Source of the DNA: Stappia stellulata DSM 5886
Lineage (GTDB): Bacteria; Pseudomonadota; Alphaproteobacteria; Rhizobiales; Stappiaceae
Assembly: GCF_000423705.1 (NCBI RefSeq)
Contig: NZ_AUIM01000012.1
Coordinates: 186,001-250,000, forward strand
Length of the DNA stretch: 64,000 nucleotides
Reading direction: 5' to 3'
Each line of letters opens with the position of its first letter. The stretch's first letter is position 1. The position numbers were made by a program, and so were the translations under genes. The notes beneath the pieces were generated by a model. The model did not search any database, had not been told where the DNA came from, and saw only the letters and a program-made list of their open reading frames with translations. Positions 41,253 to 48,753 of the stretch are shown here, piece after piece.

Positions 41253-41316
41253 CAAGAAGACCTGAGGTGGTACTAAGTTATTGAAAAATATGGATCTAGG
41301 TGTTTGAAAAGACGTT

Positions 41317-41349
41317 TCCAACCGTCTGTACCATTCGCCTTTTTCTCCC
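41317..41349 (+). repeat. attR: 33-bp direct repeat, right end of the island
   Basis: This is an exact copy of 26937-26969. It contains the last 17 nt of tRNA-His plus 16 bp of downstream sequence, without the rest of the tRNA. It marks the right boundary of the island. Confidence 0.95.
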
Positions 41350-41468
41350 CCGCCTCCTGAAAACTTCTCTTGCGAACGGCGCTGCAGGCAATTGCCGTAG
41401 CGGGGCTTGCGGGATATGTGCGACCTCTCGGCGGGGACGGGCATGCGGCCCGGGCCGCCTTTGCGCGA

Positions 41469-41819
41469 TCAGGCGAAAAACCGCTCCCAGAGCGCAACGC
41501 CCCAGACCATGGTCGCGAGAAGGATCGCGATCAGGACCGCGGCCGACCCGCAGTCCTTTGCGGCCTTGATCAGGTCGTCGTCCTCGCGTGTCACCCGGTC
41601 GGCCAGTTTTTCGATCCCGGTGTTGAGGAGCTCGATGCTCAAGAGAAGCAGGAGAGAGCCCCACAAGGCGACCAGCGTCCAGGGGTCGCGCGTGAGCATG
41701 GGTGCGAGCGGCACGGACAGGACGATGAAAAACACCTCCTCGCGCAGGGCGGGTTCCCGCATGACACCGAATTTCAATCCGGCAAGCGAATTCCGAAACG
41801 CAAAGACCTGACGCAGCAT
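41469..41819 (-). CDS. dgkA: Diacylglycerol kinase
   Basis: This 116-residue integral membrane protein has three predicted helices and the family motif LLSIELLNTGIEKLADRV, which holds catalytic and metal-binding glutamates, followed by KAAKDCGSAAV. DgkA phosphorylates diacylglycerol to phosphatidic acid in the inner membrane, recycling the lipid left when headgroups are transferred to glucans or other periplasmic acceptors. It is divergent from an LtaS/OpgB-like transferase gene, which would generate such diacylglycerol. The ATG at 41819 has GGAGGG upstream. Confidence 0.93.
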   Translation of the reverse strand: MLRQVFAFRNSLAGLKFGVMREPALREEVFFIVLSVPLAPMLTRDPWTLVALWGSLLLLLSIELLNTGIEKLADRVTREDDDLIKAAKDCGSAAVLIAILLATMVWGVALWERFFA

Positions 41820-42116
41820 GGACCCTCCGGAGGGATTTCAACAGACCAGCCTTACCTAAGGCCTTGGGCTGCGCGCGTCGCCACTTAATTTCCACGGGCC
41901 GCGCTCAAGGCGAACCGGCGCGGGGCCGTGTTTTTTCGCGGTGGTCGCACGGAGATCCGCACCTGGGCGGTTGTCCCGGCCGTGTTCTCGGGTCGCTCCT
42001 GGGCGGGCTTGCAGACTGTGTCCGGTCTGCTGTTAACATTAACGCCCGCGATTGCGTTACTTTTATTATCTTTCTTGCTATTTCGGTAAAGCTTTTTAGT
42101 GATTCAGGATTTTACC

Positions 42117-43934
42117 ATGCGGAAATTGATAGATTTGGCGGGCCGTTTCCTGGCCCGGAAGGGTGTCGTCGGCGCGGTTTTTCTGGTCGCGCTCGCCGGA
42201 ATTGCGGTGGCCGAGCGTCATGTCGACACCCTGCCGATGGCGCTTTCGATCGCGCTCGCCATCGGATGTTTCATGGCGCTTCTTTCCGGCCGCCTCCTGA
42301 CATCGGTGTATGCCTCGGTCGGCTTGATCGCGGTTATTGCGTTCGTGTCCTATGCAAAGATGAAATGGATGTCCGTCGCGCCGAACGTGGTCGACCTCTA
42401 TTTCCTTGCCTTCGACCCCGGGACCTTGCAGTTCCTGTCCGGATCGTTTCTGCCGTATCTGCTCGTTTTCGGCACCCTCGTGGTCTCCACACTGGCCGCG
42501 GTCCTGATCCTGCGCCGGCGGGAAACGGGGTCCAGCCGCATCCGCCTGCGCGCCTGTGCCCTGCTGCCGCTGGCGATCGCCGCGGCGATCCTCACGCAGC
42601 CGCGCGACTTCAAGGGCGTGGAAGACCTGATGCGCTATCGCTACGTGACCGCCTTCTTTTCCTCGCTCCGCAATCTGGGTCATATGACCGAAGAGGTGCC
42701 GCTGCTGGCGCATCTGGAGGCCGAAACGGCTGGCGCCACGCCGTCGTCCGGCCCCTGCGAGGCGAGCGGAAGGGCACCGGATCTCATGGTGATCCAGTCC
42801 GAATCCGTTGTCCTGCCGACCCAGATCCTGGGCGAGGGCGCGCCGGAGGAGCTGGCCCGCGGGTTCGGCGGCATGGATGGACGGTCGCGCGCGCTCAGGG
42901 TGGAGACCTTTGCCGGCTACACTTGGGTGACGACGGCCGGCTTCAACACGAGCCTTCCGATTTCCGATCTGGGCTGGCTGAAGAACTATTCGAATTTCGT
43001 TCTGGAGGGGCGGGTCGAAAACGCCCTGGCGCAGAACCTCAAGCGCTGCGGCTACCGGACGGTCTATGTCACGCCGCTGCCCTATTCCTTCGTGAACGAG
43101 GGCGCTTTCGGCCGGTCGATCGGCTTTGACACCGTGATCGACCAGGCTATGCTTCAGGCGCCCAGCGCGCACCAGACAGACGCCTTCTACTACGACAAGG
43201 TGCTGGAGACGGTCAGCCGCTTGCGCGAGGAGGACGATGGTCCGCTTTTTGTCTTCGTCCTGACGATGTCGGCGCATTCACCCTGGGACTATCCGCTTCA
43301 TCCCGATGCGGCCTGGTCGGGAGAGCCCTATTCCGACGACGCTTCGGTTGCGGAATACTTCCGGCGCGTGGCGAAGAGCCGGGATGACCTGTCCGTCTTC
43401 TGGGAGCGGTTGAAGGACCGGGCGACAAAGCGGCCCGTCGCGCTTCTGGAGTACGGCGACCACCAGCCGAGCCTGCTTCGCGCCCACTGGGAGGATCGCC
43501 ACGGGGTGGACGCTGTCGCCTCGCCCGCGTCGCCGGCCTATCTCACCTATTACCAGATCCTGACCGAGGGGGTGGCGGCGGCGCCGCCGGTGCCGACCTT
43601 CGAGGCCATGGATTTGCAGTATCTGGCCCCCACCTTCCTGGAGGCGGCCGGGCTGAACCTGTCCCCCGTCTACGACTATCTTCTCGGCATGCGGGATGCT
43701 TGCGCCGGCCGATTTGCCGACTGCGCGATTGCGGAGATGAAGGCCGGCTACTACGCCTGCCGTCAGGACCCCGGCACGTGTGCCGCGACGCGGCAAGCGA
43801 CGGTTGGCCAAACGGTCGGCCCGAGGCGCGCGCATCACCGGCAGGCACGTGTGTTCGAACCCGCCACGCTGACTGACCGGCGCGCCGCGAAGGGCGGCCA
43901 CGCGCCCTCCGGAAACGATATGGGGCGTCCGTGA
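42117..43934 (+). CDS. LtaS/OpgB-like sulfatase-fold phosphoglycerol or phosphoethanolamine transferase
   Basis: This 605-residue inner-membrane protein has about four to five N-terminal helices (about 20-160) and a large periplasmic sulfatase-fold domain. Catalytic landmarks are LMVIQSES (metal aspartate/glutamate region), the threonine-containing AGYTWVTTAGFNTSL, MSAHSPWDYP and EYGDHQPS (metal D/H). Family members transfer glycerol phosphate or ethanolamine phosphate from phospholipids to glucans or lipids and release diacylglycerol. The ATG at 42117 is preferred over an upstream start because CAGGA precedes it. The stop overlaps the next gene's GTG. Confidence 0.85.
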   Translation: MRKLIDLAGRFLARKGVVGAVFLVALAGIAVAERHVDTLPMALSIALAIGCFMALLSGRLLTSVYASVGLIAVIAFVSYAKMKWMSVAPNVVDLYFLAFDPGTLQFLSGSFLPYLLVFGTLVVSTLAAVLILRRRETGSSRIRLRACALLPLAIAAAILTQPRDFKGVEDLMRYRYVTAFFSSLRNLGHMTEEVPLLAHLEAETAGATPSSGPCEASGRAPDLMVIQSESVVLPTQILGEGAPEELARGFGGMDGRSRALRVETFAGYTWVTTAGFNTSLPISDLGWLKNYSNFVLEGRVENALAQNLKRCGYRTVYVTPLPYSFVNEGAFGRSIGFDTVIDQAMLQAPSAHQTDAFYYDKVLETVSRLREEDDGPLFVFVLTMSAHSPWDYPLHPDAAWSGEPYSDDASVAEYFRRVAKSRDDLSVFWERLKDRATKRPVALLEYGDHQPSLLRAHWEDRHGVDAVASPASPAYLTYYQILTEGVAAAPPVPTFEAMDLQYLAPTFLEAAGLNLSPVYDYLLGMRDACAGRFADCAIAEMKAGYYACRQDPGTCAATRQATVGQTVGPRRAHHRQARVFEPATLTDRRAAKGGHAPSGNDMGRP

Positions 43935-44767
43935 CCGACCCGGACATCGATGCGCTCGCATTGCGGTGCATGCCCCGGCGCGCGGCTTTGCGACGGGGCC
44001 TTTTCGCCGGCGTTGCCCTCGCGGGCGTGGCACTCGGCCTCGTGCTGGTGCTGCATGCGCCGATCACCCGGCTGCGTCTTCCCCTGGCCGATGCGGTCCA
44101 GGCGCCGCGCCCGTTCATCTGGGGGCACAGGGGCAACGGCGGGCGCGGAGCGCCGGAAAACACGCCCGAGGCTGTCGAGATCGCGGCCCGCGAACGGTTT
44201 GACGGGGTCGAACTCGACGTTTTCTATCTCCCCGATGGCGCGGGGCTGGTCGTTGCCCATGACGATCCGCGCGTGGAAGGTGCCGTGCGGGGCATTCCGA
44301 TCGACCGGTTTGCCTTCCCCCCCGCCATGCGGCTGTGGATCGACGCCAAGAACCTTGGCGAGCTGAGCGATGCCGACCTTCATGCTTTCGCCAACGCTTT
44401 GAAAGAACATGGGCTTTTGGAGCGCAGCTTCGTGGAAGGCATGGACATGCGCGCTTTGCAGCGTTTGTCGAAGGACGGGGTGCAGACGATCCACTGGCTG
44501 GCGGGTTGGAGGCTTGAGCTTCTGCCGGTTCTCAAGTTCTACTACGCGGTCTCCGGCATCGACGGCGTGAGTGTCGATTACCGCTTTGCCCACAAGGTGA
44601 CACCTCACTTCGATGGCCGCGGGGTCTTTCTGTTCACGGTGAACGCCCTTGGCGATATCGCCCGGCTTTGTGCCGTCGACGCCGTTGCAGTGATCCTCAC
44701 CGACCTTCCGAACGCGCATGCCGATTGCGCTGAACAGGCGCGTCGCGCGGTCGCCCGGCTGCGGTGA
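43931..44767 (+). CDS. Membrane-anchored glycerophosphodiester phosphodiesterase family protein
   Basis: This 278-residue protein has one N-terminal membrane helix (about 21-43) and a GDPD TIM-barrel domain. The catalytic HRG motif is GHRGNGGRGAPENTPEA near residue 66, with the metal residues ELDV and VAHDDPR following. The downstream barrel is shorter than usual. It probably hydrolyses glycerophosphodiesters or trims glycerol-phosphate substituents in the periplasm. The GTG start overlaps the transferase stop as GTGA, so the two are coupled and likely work on the same lipid-derived headgroup. Confidence 0.82.
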   Translation: MTDPDIDALALRCMPRRAALRRGLFAGVALAGVALGLVLVLHAPITRLRLPLADAVQAPRPFIWGHRGNGGRGAPENTPEAVEIAARERFDGVELDVFYLPDGAGLVVAHDDPRVEGAVRGIPIDRFAFPPAMRLWIDAKNLGELSDADLHAFANALKEHGLLERSFVEGMDMRALQRLSKDGVQTIHWLAGWRLELLPVLKFYYAVSGIDGVSVDYRFAHKVTPHFDGRGVFLFTVNALGDIARLCAVDAVAVILTDLPNAHADCAEQARRAVARLR

Positions 44768-44998
44768 CGCCGTTCGCAGGGCGATCGCAGTCCTTGCTCT
44801 TGCTGTCGGCGGGAGAGAAGCGCGCCTGTCGAGGATCGCTCGGGGGCCCGACGGACGCCGCCGCTGCGGCGTCATTTGCGACCGGATTGATATAAATCTA
44901 GAATTGTCGTCATCGTTAATTTGCACCAATAAGTTATTATATTCGGAGGGCAACACCGCGCCTTTGGGGGCGGGCACCCGGGCTCAAGGAGACTGCCG

Positions 44999-45901
44999 AT
45001 GTCATCCAGAAATTCCTTGCAGATGCAGCACGCCGCCAAGGCGTTCGACGATCTGCTCGTCGCGGCGATTTTTCGCAAGTGGGCAGCCGTTGCCGCCGAT
45101 ACGGTGCGCCCCGCCCGGGATGCACGCCTGCTCGATATTGCCTGCGGAACGGGGGTGCTTGCGCGGGAGCTGGCTGCGCGCGTCGGCGATCCGGCCCGGG
45201 TGACCGGAGTCGATTCCAACGACGCGATGCTGGATGTCGCCGCGCAGATCGCGCCGGGGATCGACTGGAAACGGGCCGACGCAAAAGCCTTGCCCTTCGA
45301 AGACGGGCTCTTTGACCACGTCTTCTGCCAGTTCGGGCTGATGTTGTTCGACGATCCCGAGGCCGCACTCGGCGAAATGTGGCGTGTCCTTCGTCCGGGC
45401 GGCCAGATGACGGTGCTGGTTTTCGACGAGCTGGACCGAAACCCGATCTACAAGGCGATTGCCAACGTCTACGAGGAGTGGATCGGACCGGTATTGTCGG
45501 ACTCCCTGCGCGCTGCATTCTCGCTCGGTCGTCGTCAGGATCTGACATCGTTGTTCGACCGCGCCGGCACCCAGCCGGCGCGCATCGAGGGGCGCCATGT
45601 CCTGGCGGAGTTTGACTCCGTCGAGGCGCTGGTCAATTCCGACGTCAGGGGCTGGTTTCCCTTCTCCGGGGTCGTTTTGAAACAGGAGGTCGTCGACGCG
45701 ATCACGGCCGACATGAAGCGCCACCTTGCGTCGCATGTGCAACCCGATGGCCGGATTGTCTTCCGCGTCGATGCGCATCTGGCCACTGTCGACAGGCCGC
45801 TCACGGCAACCGGGCGCGGCCGCGCCCGCACGCGTCGCGACGCGATTGCCCCGGGGGCCCTTTCCCCTGGCGATGGCGCATCCGCGACCCGCCCCGTCTG
45901 A
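44999..45901 (+). CDS. Class I SAM-dependent methyltransferase
   Basis: In this 300-residue protein motif I LLDIACGTGVLAREL lies near residue 44, the acidic post-I residue is in GVDSN, and the post-II segment is DHVFCQFGLMLFDD, the pattern of UbiE/Methyltransf_11 enzymes. The substrate is unknown. The last 35 residues are arginine-, alanine- and proline-rich and may be a non-conserved extension. AAGGAG precedes the ATG at 44999, and an A+T-rich promoter-like stretch lies at 44885-44945. No functional partner is obvious. Confidence 0.8.
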   Translation: MSSRNSLQMQHAAKAFDDLLVAAIFRKWAAVAADTVRPARDARLLDIACGTGVLARELAARVGDPARVTGVDSNDAMLDVAAQIAPGIDWKRADAKALPFEDGLFDHVFCQFGLMLFDDPEAALGEMWRVLRPGGQMTVLVFDELDRNPIYKAIANVYEEWIGPVLSDSLRAAFSLGRRQDLTSLFDRAGTQPARIEGRHVLAEFDSVEALVNSDVRGWFPFSGVVLKQEVVDAITADMKRHLASHVQPDGRIVFRVDAHLATVDRPLTATGRGRARTRRDAIAPGALSPGDGASATRPV

Positions 45902-46073
45902 ACTGACGCGGCGGGTCGGGACAGCGACAGGCCGCCGCCACGTCCTGATCCGGCACGGGCCGGCCGGCCTGTCGGGGGTTTCGCCACGCGGTTGGTTGCA
46001 TCGCTGACCCGCTCGACGTCATTCTGGAGCCGGGCGCGGCGGGCGCGCCCGGAAGCGGAAAGGCGGCAGGGAC

Positions 46074-46496
46074 ATGAGCGAAGCGTATGAACGCGGCGGA
46101 GCCCCGACCGACTACAGGCTGAGGCGTCTTCTTGAGGTTTATTACGACCTGACCTTGCAAATGCAGGAGCGGCTCGGGGCCGTGGATGCAAACGATGTCT
46201 TGCTGCTGGTGCTTGTCGCGATCGGTGATCTGCGCGGTGCGCCGATGGATGCGGAGTTGCTGGCCGAAAAGCTGGAAAGCTCGCGCTCCACGATCGAACG
46301 GCGCCTGAAGCCCTATCTTGCCGCCGGCACGGTTCACAAGGGCCGGCGCGGAAAATCGGTCGTCTATCTGTTTGATTCGGACGCGGGGGAGCTCGGCGAA
46401 GGCACAACGGAAGGGGGCGCGCGGGCAGACGCCGACATGACCGTTGGCATGGTTCGGGCCCTGATGACCACCGTCTTCGACATTGCGACGGATTGA
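46074..46496 (+). CDS. Winged-helix regulator A (140 aa)
   Basis: This 140-residue protein has a winged helix-turn-helix core (about 45-100). MDAELLAEKLESSRSTIERRLKPYL forms the recognition helix, and a beta-wing around GRRGKSVVYLF follows. The preceding helix DYRLRRLLEVYYDLTLQMQERL probably dimerises. It matches no named family that I recognise, though the pattern is MarR/IclR-like. It shares length and layout with the protein at 46667-47089, a likely divergent paralogue. Composition is native high-G+C. Confidence 0.65.
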   Translation: MSEAYERGGAPTDYRLRRLLEVYYDLTLQMQERLGAVDANDVLLLVLVAIGDLRGAPMDAELLAEKLESSRSTIERRLKPYLAAGTVHKGRRGKSVVYLFDSDAGELGEGTTEGGARADADMTVGMVRALMTTVFDIATD

Positions 46497-46666
46497 GCGT
46501 TGCAAGCGTATTCATGTCAAAACATGTGGAAAACCATGATTGCCCACTGTTTTATGGGATGTAACCTGGCGGCAAGGATACGTCCGCGCGTTGCAAGAGG
46601 TTGAAACACACCGAAAACGACGCAAACTTCGTCAAATTGACGAAACAACCGGGGAGGGGGACGGGC

Positions 46667-47089
46667 GTGCCGACTCAGAACGAAGGGTTGCCGACTCAGG
46701 CGCACCGTATCCTGCGCCTCTACGAAATGTTTTTCAGCCTGATGTTTCGTTTCATGGAAGAGTACGAGGTCGATGATCTTGGCCAGCTGATGATTTTGAC
46801 GACAATCGCTATTGCCAACGCAAACAAAGTTGATCCTGACTTAGAGACAATATCTGAGGAAACTAATATTCCTTACTCAACGGCACGTCGAAAGATCGAT
46901 AAAATGTGTACAGACGGCGTCCTTGATGTGCGGCGTGAAAATCAAAAGCTTCTCTTTTCGATATCGAGTTCAATGAACTTTGCGCACCCCGATCAAATTG
47001 AAGAAAATATTAATAAAAAATTTCAGAATGAAGTAATGGATATTGTTGTTGGCTCAATTGGTTCAATAATACTGGAAAGAAAGAAGTAA
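46667..47089 (+). CDS. Winged-helix regulator B (140 aa), low-G+C paralogue
   Basis: This 140-residue protein aligns along its whole core with regulator A. HRILRLYEMFFSLMFRFMEE matches A's dimer helix, and LETISEETNIPYSTARRKIDKM matches its recognition helix. The final third (from about 46800) is clearly A+T-rich, unlike all neighbours. The GTG start at 46667 is chosen because GGAGGGGG precedes it and it gives the same length as regulator A; a TTG at 46601 has poor spacing. Function is unknown; it may be a horizontally acquired partner or antagonist of A. Confidence 0.62.
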   Translation: MPTQNEGLPTQAHRILRLYEMFFSLMFRFMEEYEVDDLGQLMILTTIAIANANKVDPDLETISEETNIPYSTARRKIDKMCTDGVLDVRRENQKLLFSISSSMNFAHPDQIEENINKKFQNEVMDIVVGSIGSIILERKK

Positions 47090-47122
47090 AATTCAAAATG
47101 AAAACGCATATTGATTGACCTG

Positions 47123-47138
47123 TTAAGGATTTGTTCAC
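47123..47138 (+). promoter_or_regulatory. CtrA-box-like site upstream of gcrA
   Basis: TTAA-GGATTTG-TTCAC matches the CtrA full site TTAA-N7-TTAAC at 8 of 9 conserved positions. It lies 215 bp upstream of gcrA in an A+T-rich promoter-like region. In Caulobacter CtrA represses gcrA, so conserved control is plausible. Confidence 0.5.
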
Positions 47139-47352
47139 TATAAATTAGGCATAGTCGATGGCGAGTTCATCGAAGGTTACGTAGTGATGCGGACAAAGTC
47201 CGCGCAACGTCGATCACCGCGATCTCGATCGTGAAATGGGCACAAATCAAAAGTCGGCACCCGTCGATGGCGCTTCAAGGCGGCTCGGCGAAACGGGATC
47301 CTTTGTATCTGCGTTCCGGGATCTTCCGACCAAAAAAGACCAGGGGCTAGAC

Positions 47353-47898
47353 ATGGCTTGGACAACCGAACGCGAAGATCTCTTGAGGAAACTGTGGCTG
47401 CAGGGCCTGAGTGCCAGCCAGATCGCCTACGTCATGGCGGGCGTTACCCGCAATGCGGTGATCGGCAAGGCGCACCGCATGGGACTTCCGAAACGATCTC
47501 CGGCGACAAGCCATCGCCCCAAGCAGCGCATCCAGCGCGGCAAGCCGTCGCTTGCATGTGTCGGCGGAAAGCCGGCGGCGCGCGAAAACGCCGCGGAGCT
47601 TCGTCCGCGCAGTCGCTTTGACCTCGATCTCGAGGCATCCGCCTTCGAGACGGAGCACTCCTGCGTGTCTTCGGAAGACCGCGTCACGTTGATGACGCTG
47701 ACCAGCAAGACCTGCAAGTGGCCGATCGGCGATCCGGCGGATGCCGATTTCCACTTCTGCAGCCGCGATGCGGACAACGGGCGCTCCTATTGCGAGTTCC
47801 ATCACCGCCTTGCCTATCAGGGCATTCGCCGCCGCCGCGGCTCCGCAACGCAGTCCGACGTCAAGCGGGTCGCAACGGTGCGGGCCATCGCGGTCTGA
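47353..47898 (+). CDS. gcrA: GcrA cell-cycle regulator
   Basis: This 181-residue protein has the GcrA N-terminal DNA-binding domain (about 1-45; WTTEREDLLRKLWLQGLSAS, then VTRNAVIGKAHRMGL). A basic linker and the C-terminal sigma-70-binding domain follow, with CKWPIGDP and conserved cysteines/histidines in FCSR and YCEFHH. GcrA binds methylated GANTC promoters and RNA polymerase sigma-70 to time cell-cycle genes with CcrM methylation. The ATG at 47353 follows AGGGG; a longer frame to 47236 lacks similarity. A CtrA-like box lies upstream and tandem terminators follow. Confidence 0.93.
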   Translation: MAWTTEREDLLRKLWLQGLSASQIAYVMAGVTRNAVIGKAHRMGLPKRSPATSHRPKQRIQRGKPSLACVGGKPAARENAAELRPRSRFDLDLEASAFETEHSCVSSEDRVTLMTLTSKTCKWPIGDPADADFHFCSRDADNGRSYCEFHHRLAYQGIRRRRGSATQSDVKRVATVRAIAV

Positions 47899-47966
47899 CC
47901 GGGCGCGGGTACAGGGTACGGGTATTCGTCGTCTGATCTCCCTCCCAAGCAGTCGATGTTTGCCCC

Positions 47967-48090
47967 GGCGGGGCCGGTGTTCCGGCCCCGCCATTTTTCT
48001 GCCCGGCCGGGCGGGGCCGGTGTTCCGGCCCCGCCATTTTTCTGCCCGGCCGGGCGTGGGCCGGTGTTCCGGTCACTCCGTTTTCCGGGC
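47967..48090 (+). repeat. Tandem 43-bp repeat of intrinsic terminators after gcrA
   Basis: Two copies of a perfect 11-bp GC stem (GGCGGGGCCGG/CCGGCCCCGCC) with a TGTT loop and ATTTTTCTG tail lie at 47967-48000 and 48010-48043. A decayed third copy starts near 48053. The period is 43 bp. Each full copy is a complete Rho-independent terminator. Confidence 0.9.
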
Positions 48091-48189
48091 ATCTGTGTCG
48101 CGATCAGGTTTGATTTCGCTCATTGTCTTCTTTGCCGCGACGCGCGAGGTTGGCGGTTCACCAATTGCGAAAGAAGGAGCCGTGCGTTC

Positions 48190-48570
48190 ATGACCGCACA
48201 CCTTGGCCTGAAGAAAATACGCCTCAACCTCGCGCGCACCAAGGAATTCCCGAACGGCTCCGCCCGTCACGGCTACGAGTTCATCGCGCCGCTCGACGCG
48301 GAGGATCATATCGATCCGGCCGGCTGGAAGCAGCACAAGGAGCATTGCCGCGTGCGCCGATTCTGGGCGGACGAGGAAGAGGACATCGGCCACCTGCGCC
48401 ACCGTCCGGGCGGCTCCTGGGCCTTCCATTACGATATCGAGGGCGATGAGGACGACGAGGCTGGCTACCGCTTCAACACGCATCCGTTCCGCCCCGGCGA
48501 ATACGTCTCCATCAAGGACGACGATGGAGATCTCCATACGTTTCAGGTCGTGACCGTCCAGGATCTCTGA
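48190..48570 (+). CDS. Conserved hypothetical protein (126 aa)
   Basis: This 126-residue soluble, acidic protein has no named domain that I can recognise. Alternating short hydrophobic and charged segments (HGYEFIAPLD, RVRRFWADEEEDIGHL, GEYVSIKDDDGDLHTFQV) suggest a small all-beta fold. It resembles short uncharacterised proteins I have seen across Hyphomicrobiales. AAGGAG lies 10 nt before the ATG at 48190. It stands alone after the gcrA terminator array, so it has its own promoter. Confidence 0.65.
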   Translation: MTAHLGLKKIRLNLARTKEFPNGSARHGYEFIAPLDAEDHIDPAGWKQHKEHCRVRRFWADEEEDIGHLRHRPGGSWAFHYDIEGDEDDEAGYRFNTHPFRPGEYVSIKDDDGDLHTFQVVTVQDL

Positions 48571-48753
48571 CGGTCCCGCCTTGCGGTGCGCGACCTGCGC
48601 CCGCACAAAAAGAAGCGTGCGATTGCGCGCCCCCGCAGCGGTATTCCGAATTGGAATAGGGTGCGGAGGGTCGCGCTTTTGCCTGTGCCCCCGTCTGAGG
48701 TGTATATCGGCGTCAGAGCAATGATATCGCGACAGATCGGGGATCAGGACATC

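Larger units (their letters stand above)
26937..41349. mobile_element. Integrated genomic island at tRNA-His (14.4 kb)
   Basis: The element is bounded by the 33-bp attL and attR repeats. It contains a tyrosine integrase adjacent to the tRNA, a serine recombinase, a ParB-like/RNase HI pair, a membrane protein, a five-gene modification/helicase/nuclease operon and a broken phage antirepressor. Base composition is mosaic: stretches around 31500-32050 and 33960-34600 are clearly more A+T-rich than the flanks. No conjugation or phage structural genes are visible, so it is probably a mobilisable or degenerate element. Without it, tRNA-His would lie directly upstream of dgkA. Confidence 0.93.

Noticed and set aside
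41296-41895. 199-codon frame overlapping attR and dgkA
   Set aside because: It runs out of frame through dgkA and across the island boundary; composition is that of a shadow.
47940-48100. CRISPR array reading of the 43-bp repeats
   Set aside because: There are only about 2.5 copies, without variable spacers, and each unit is a hairpin with a T tract, so these are duplicated terminators. No cas genes are present.
48586-48753. N-terminal extension of the ThDP enzyme
   Set aside because: The extra 56 residues are basic with no similarity. The ATG at 48754 begins just before the conserved ThDP domain.
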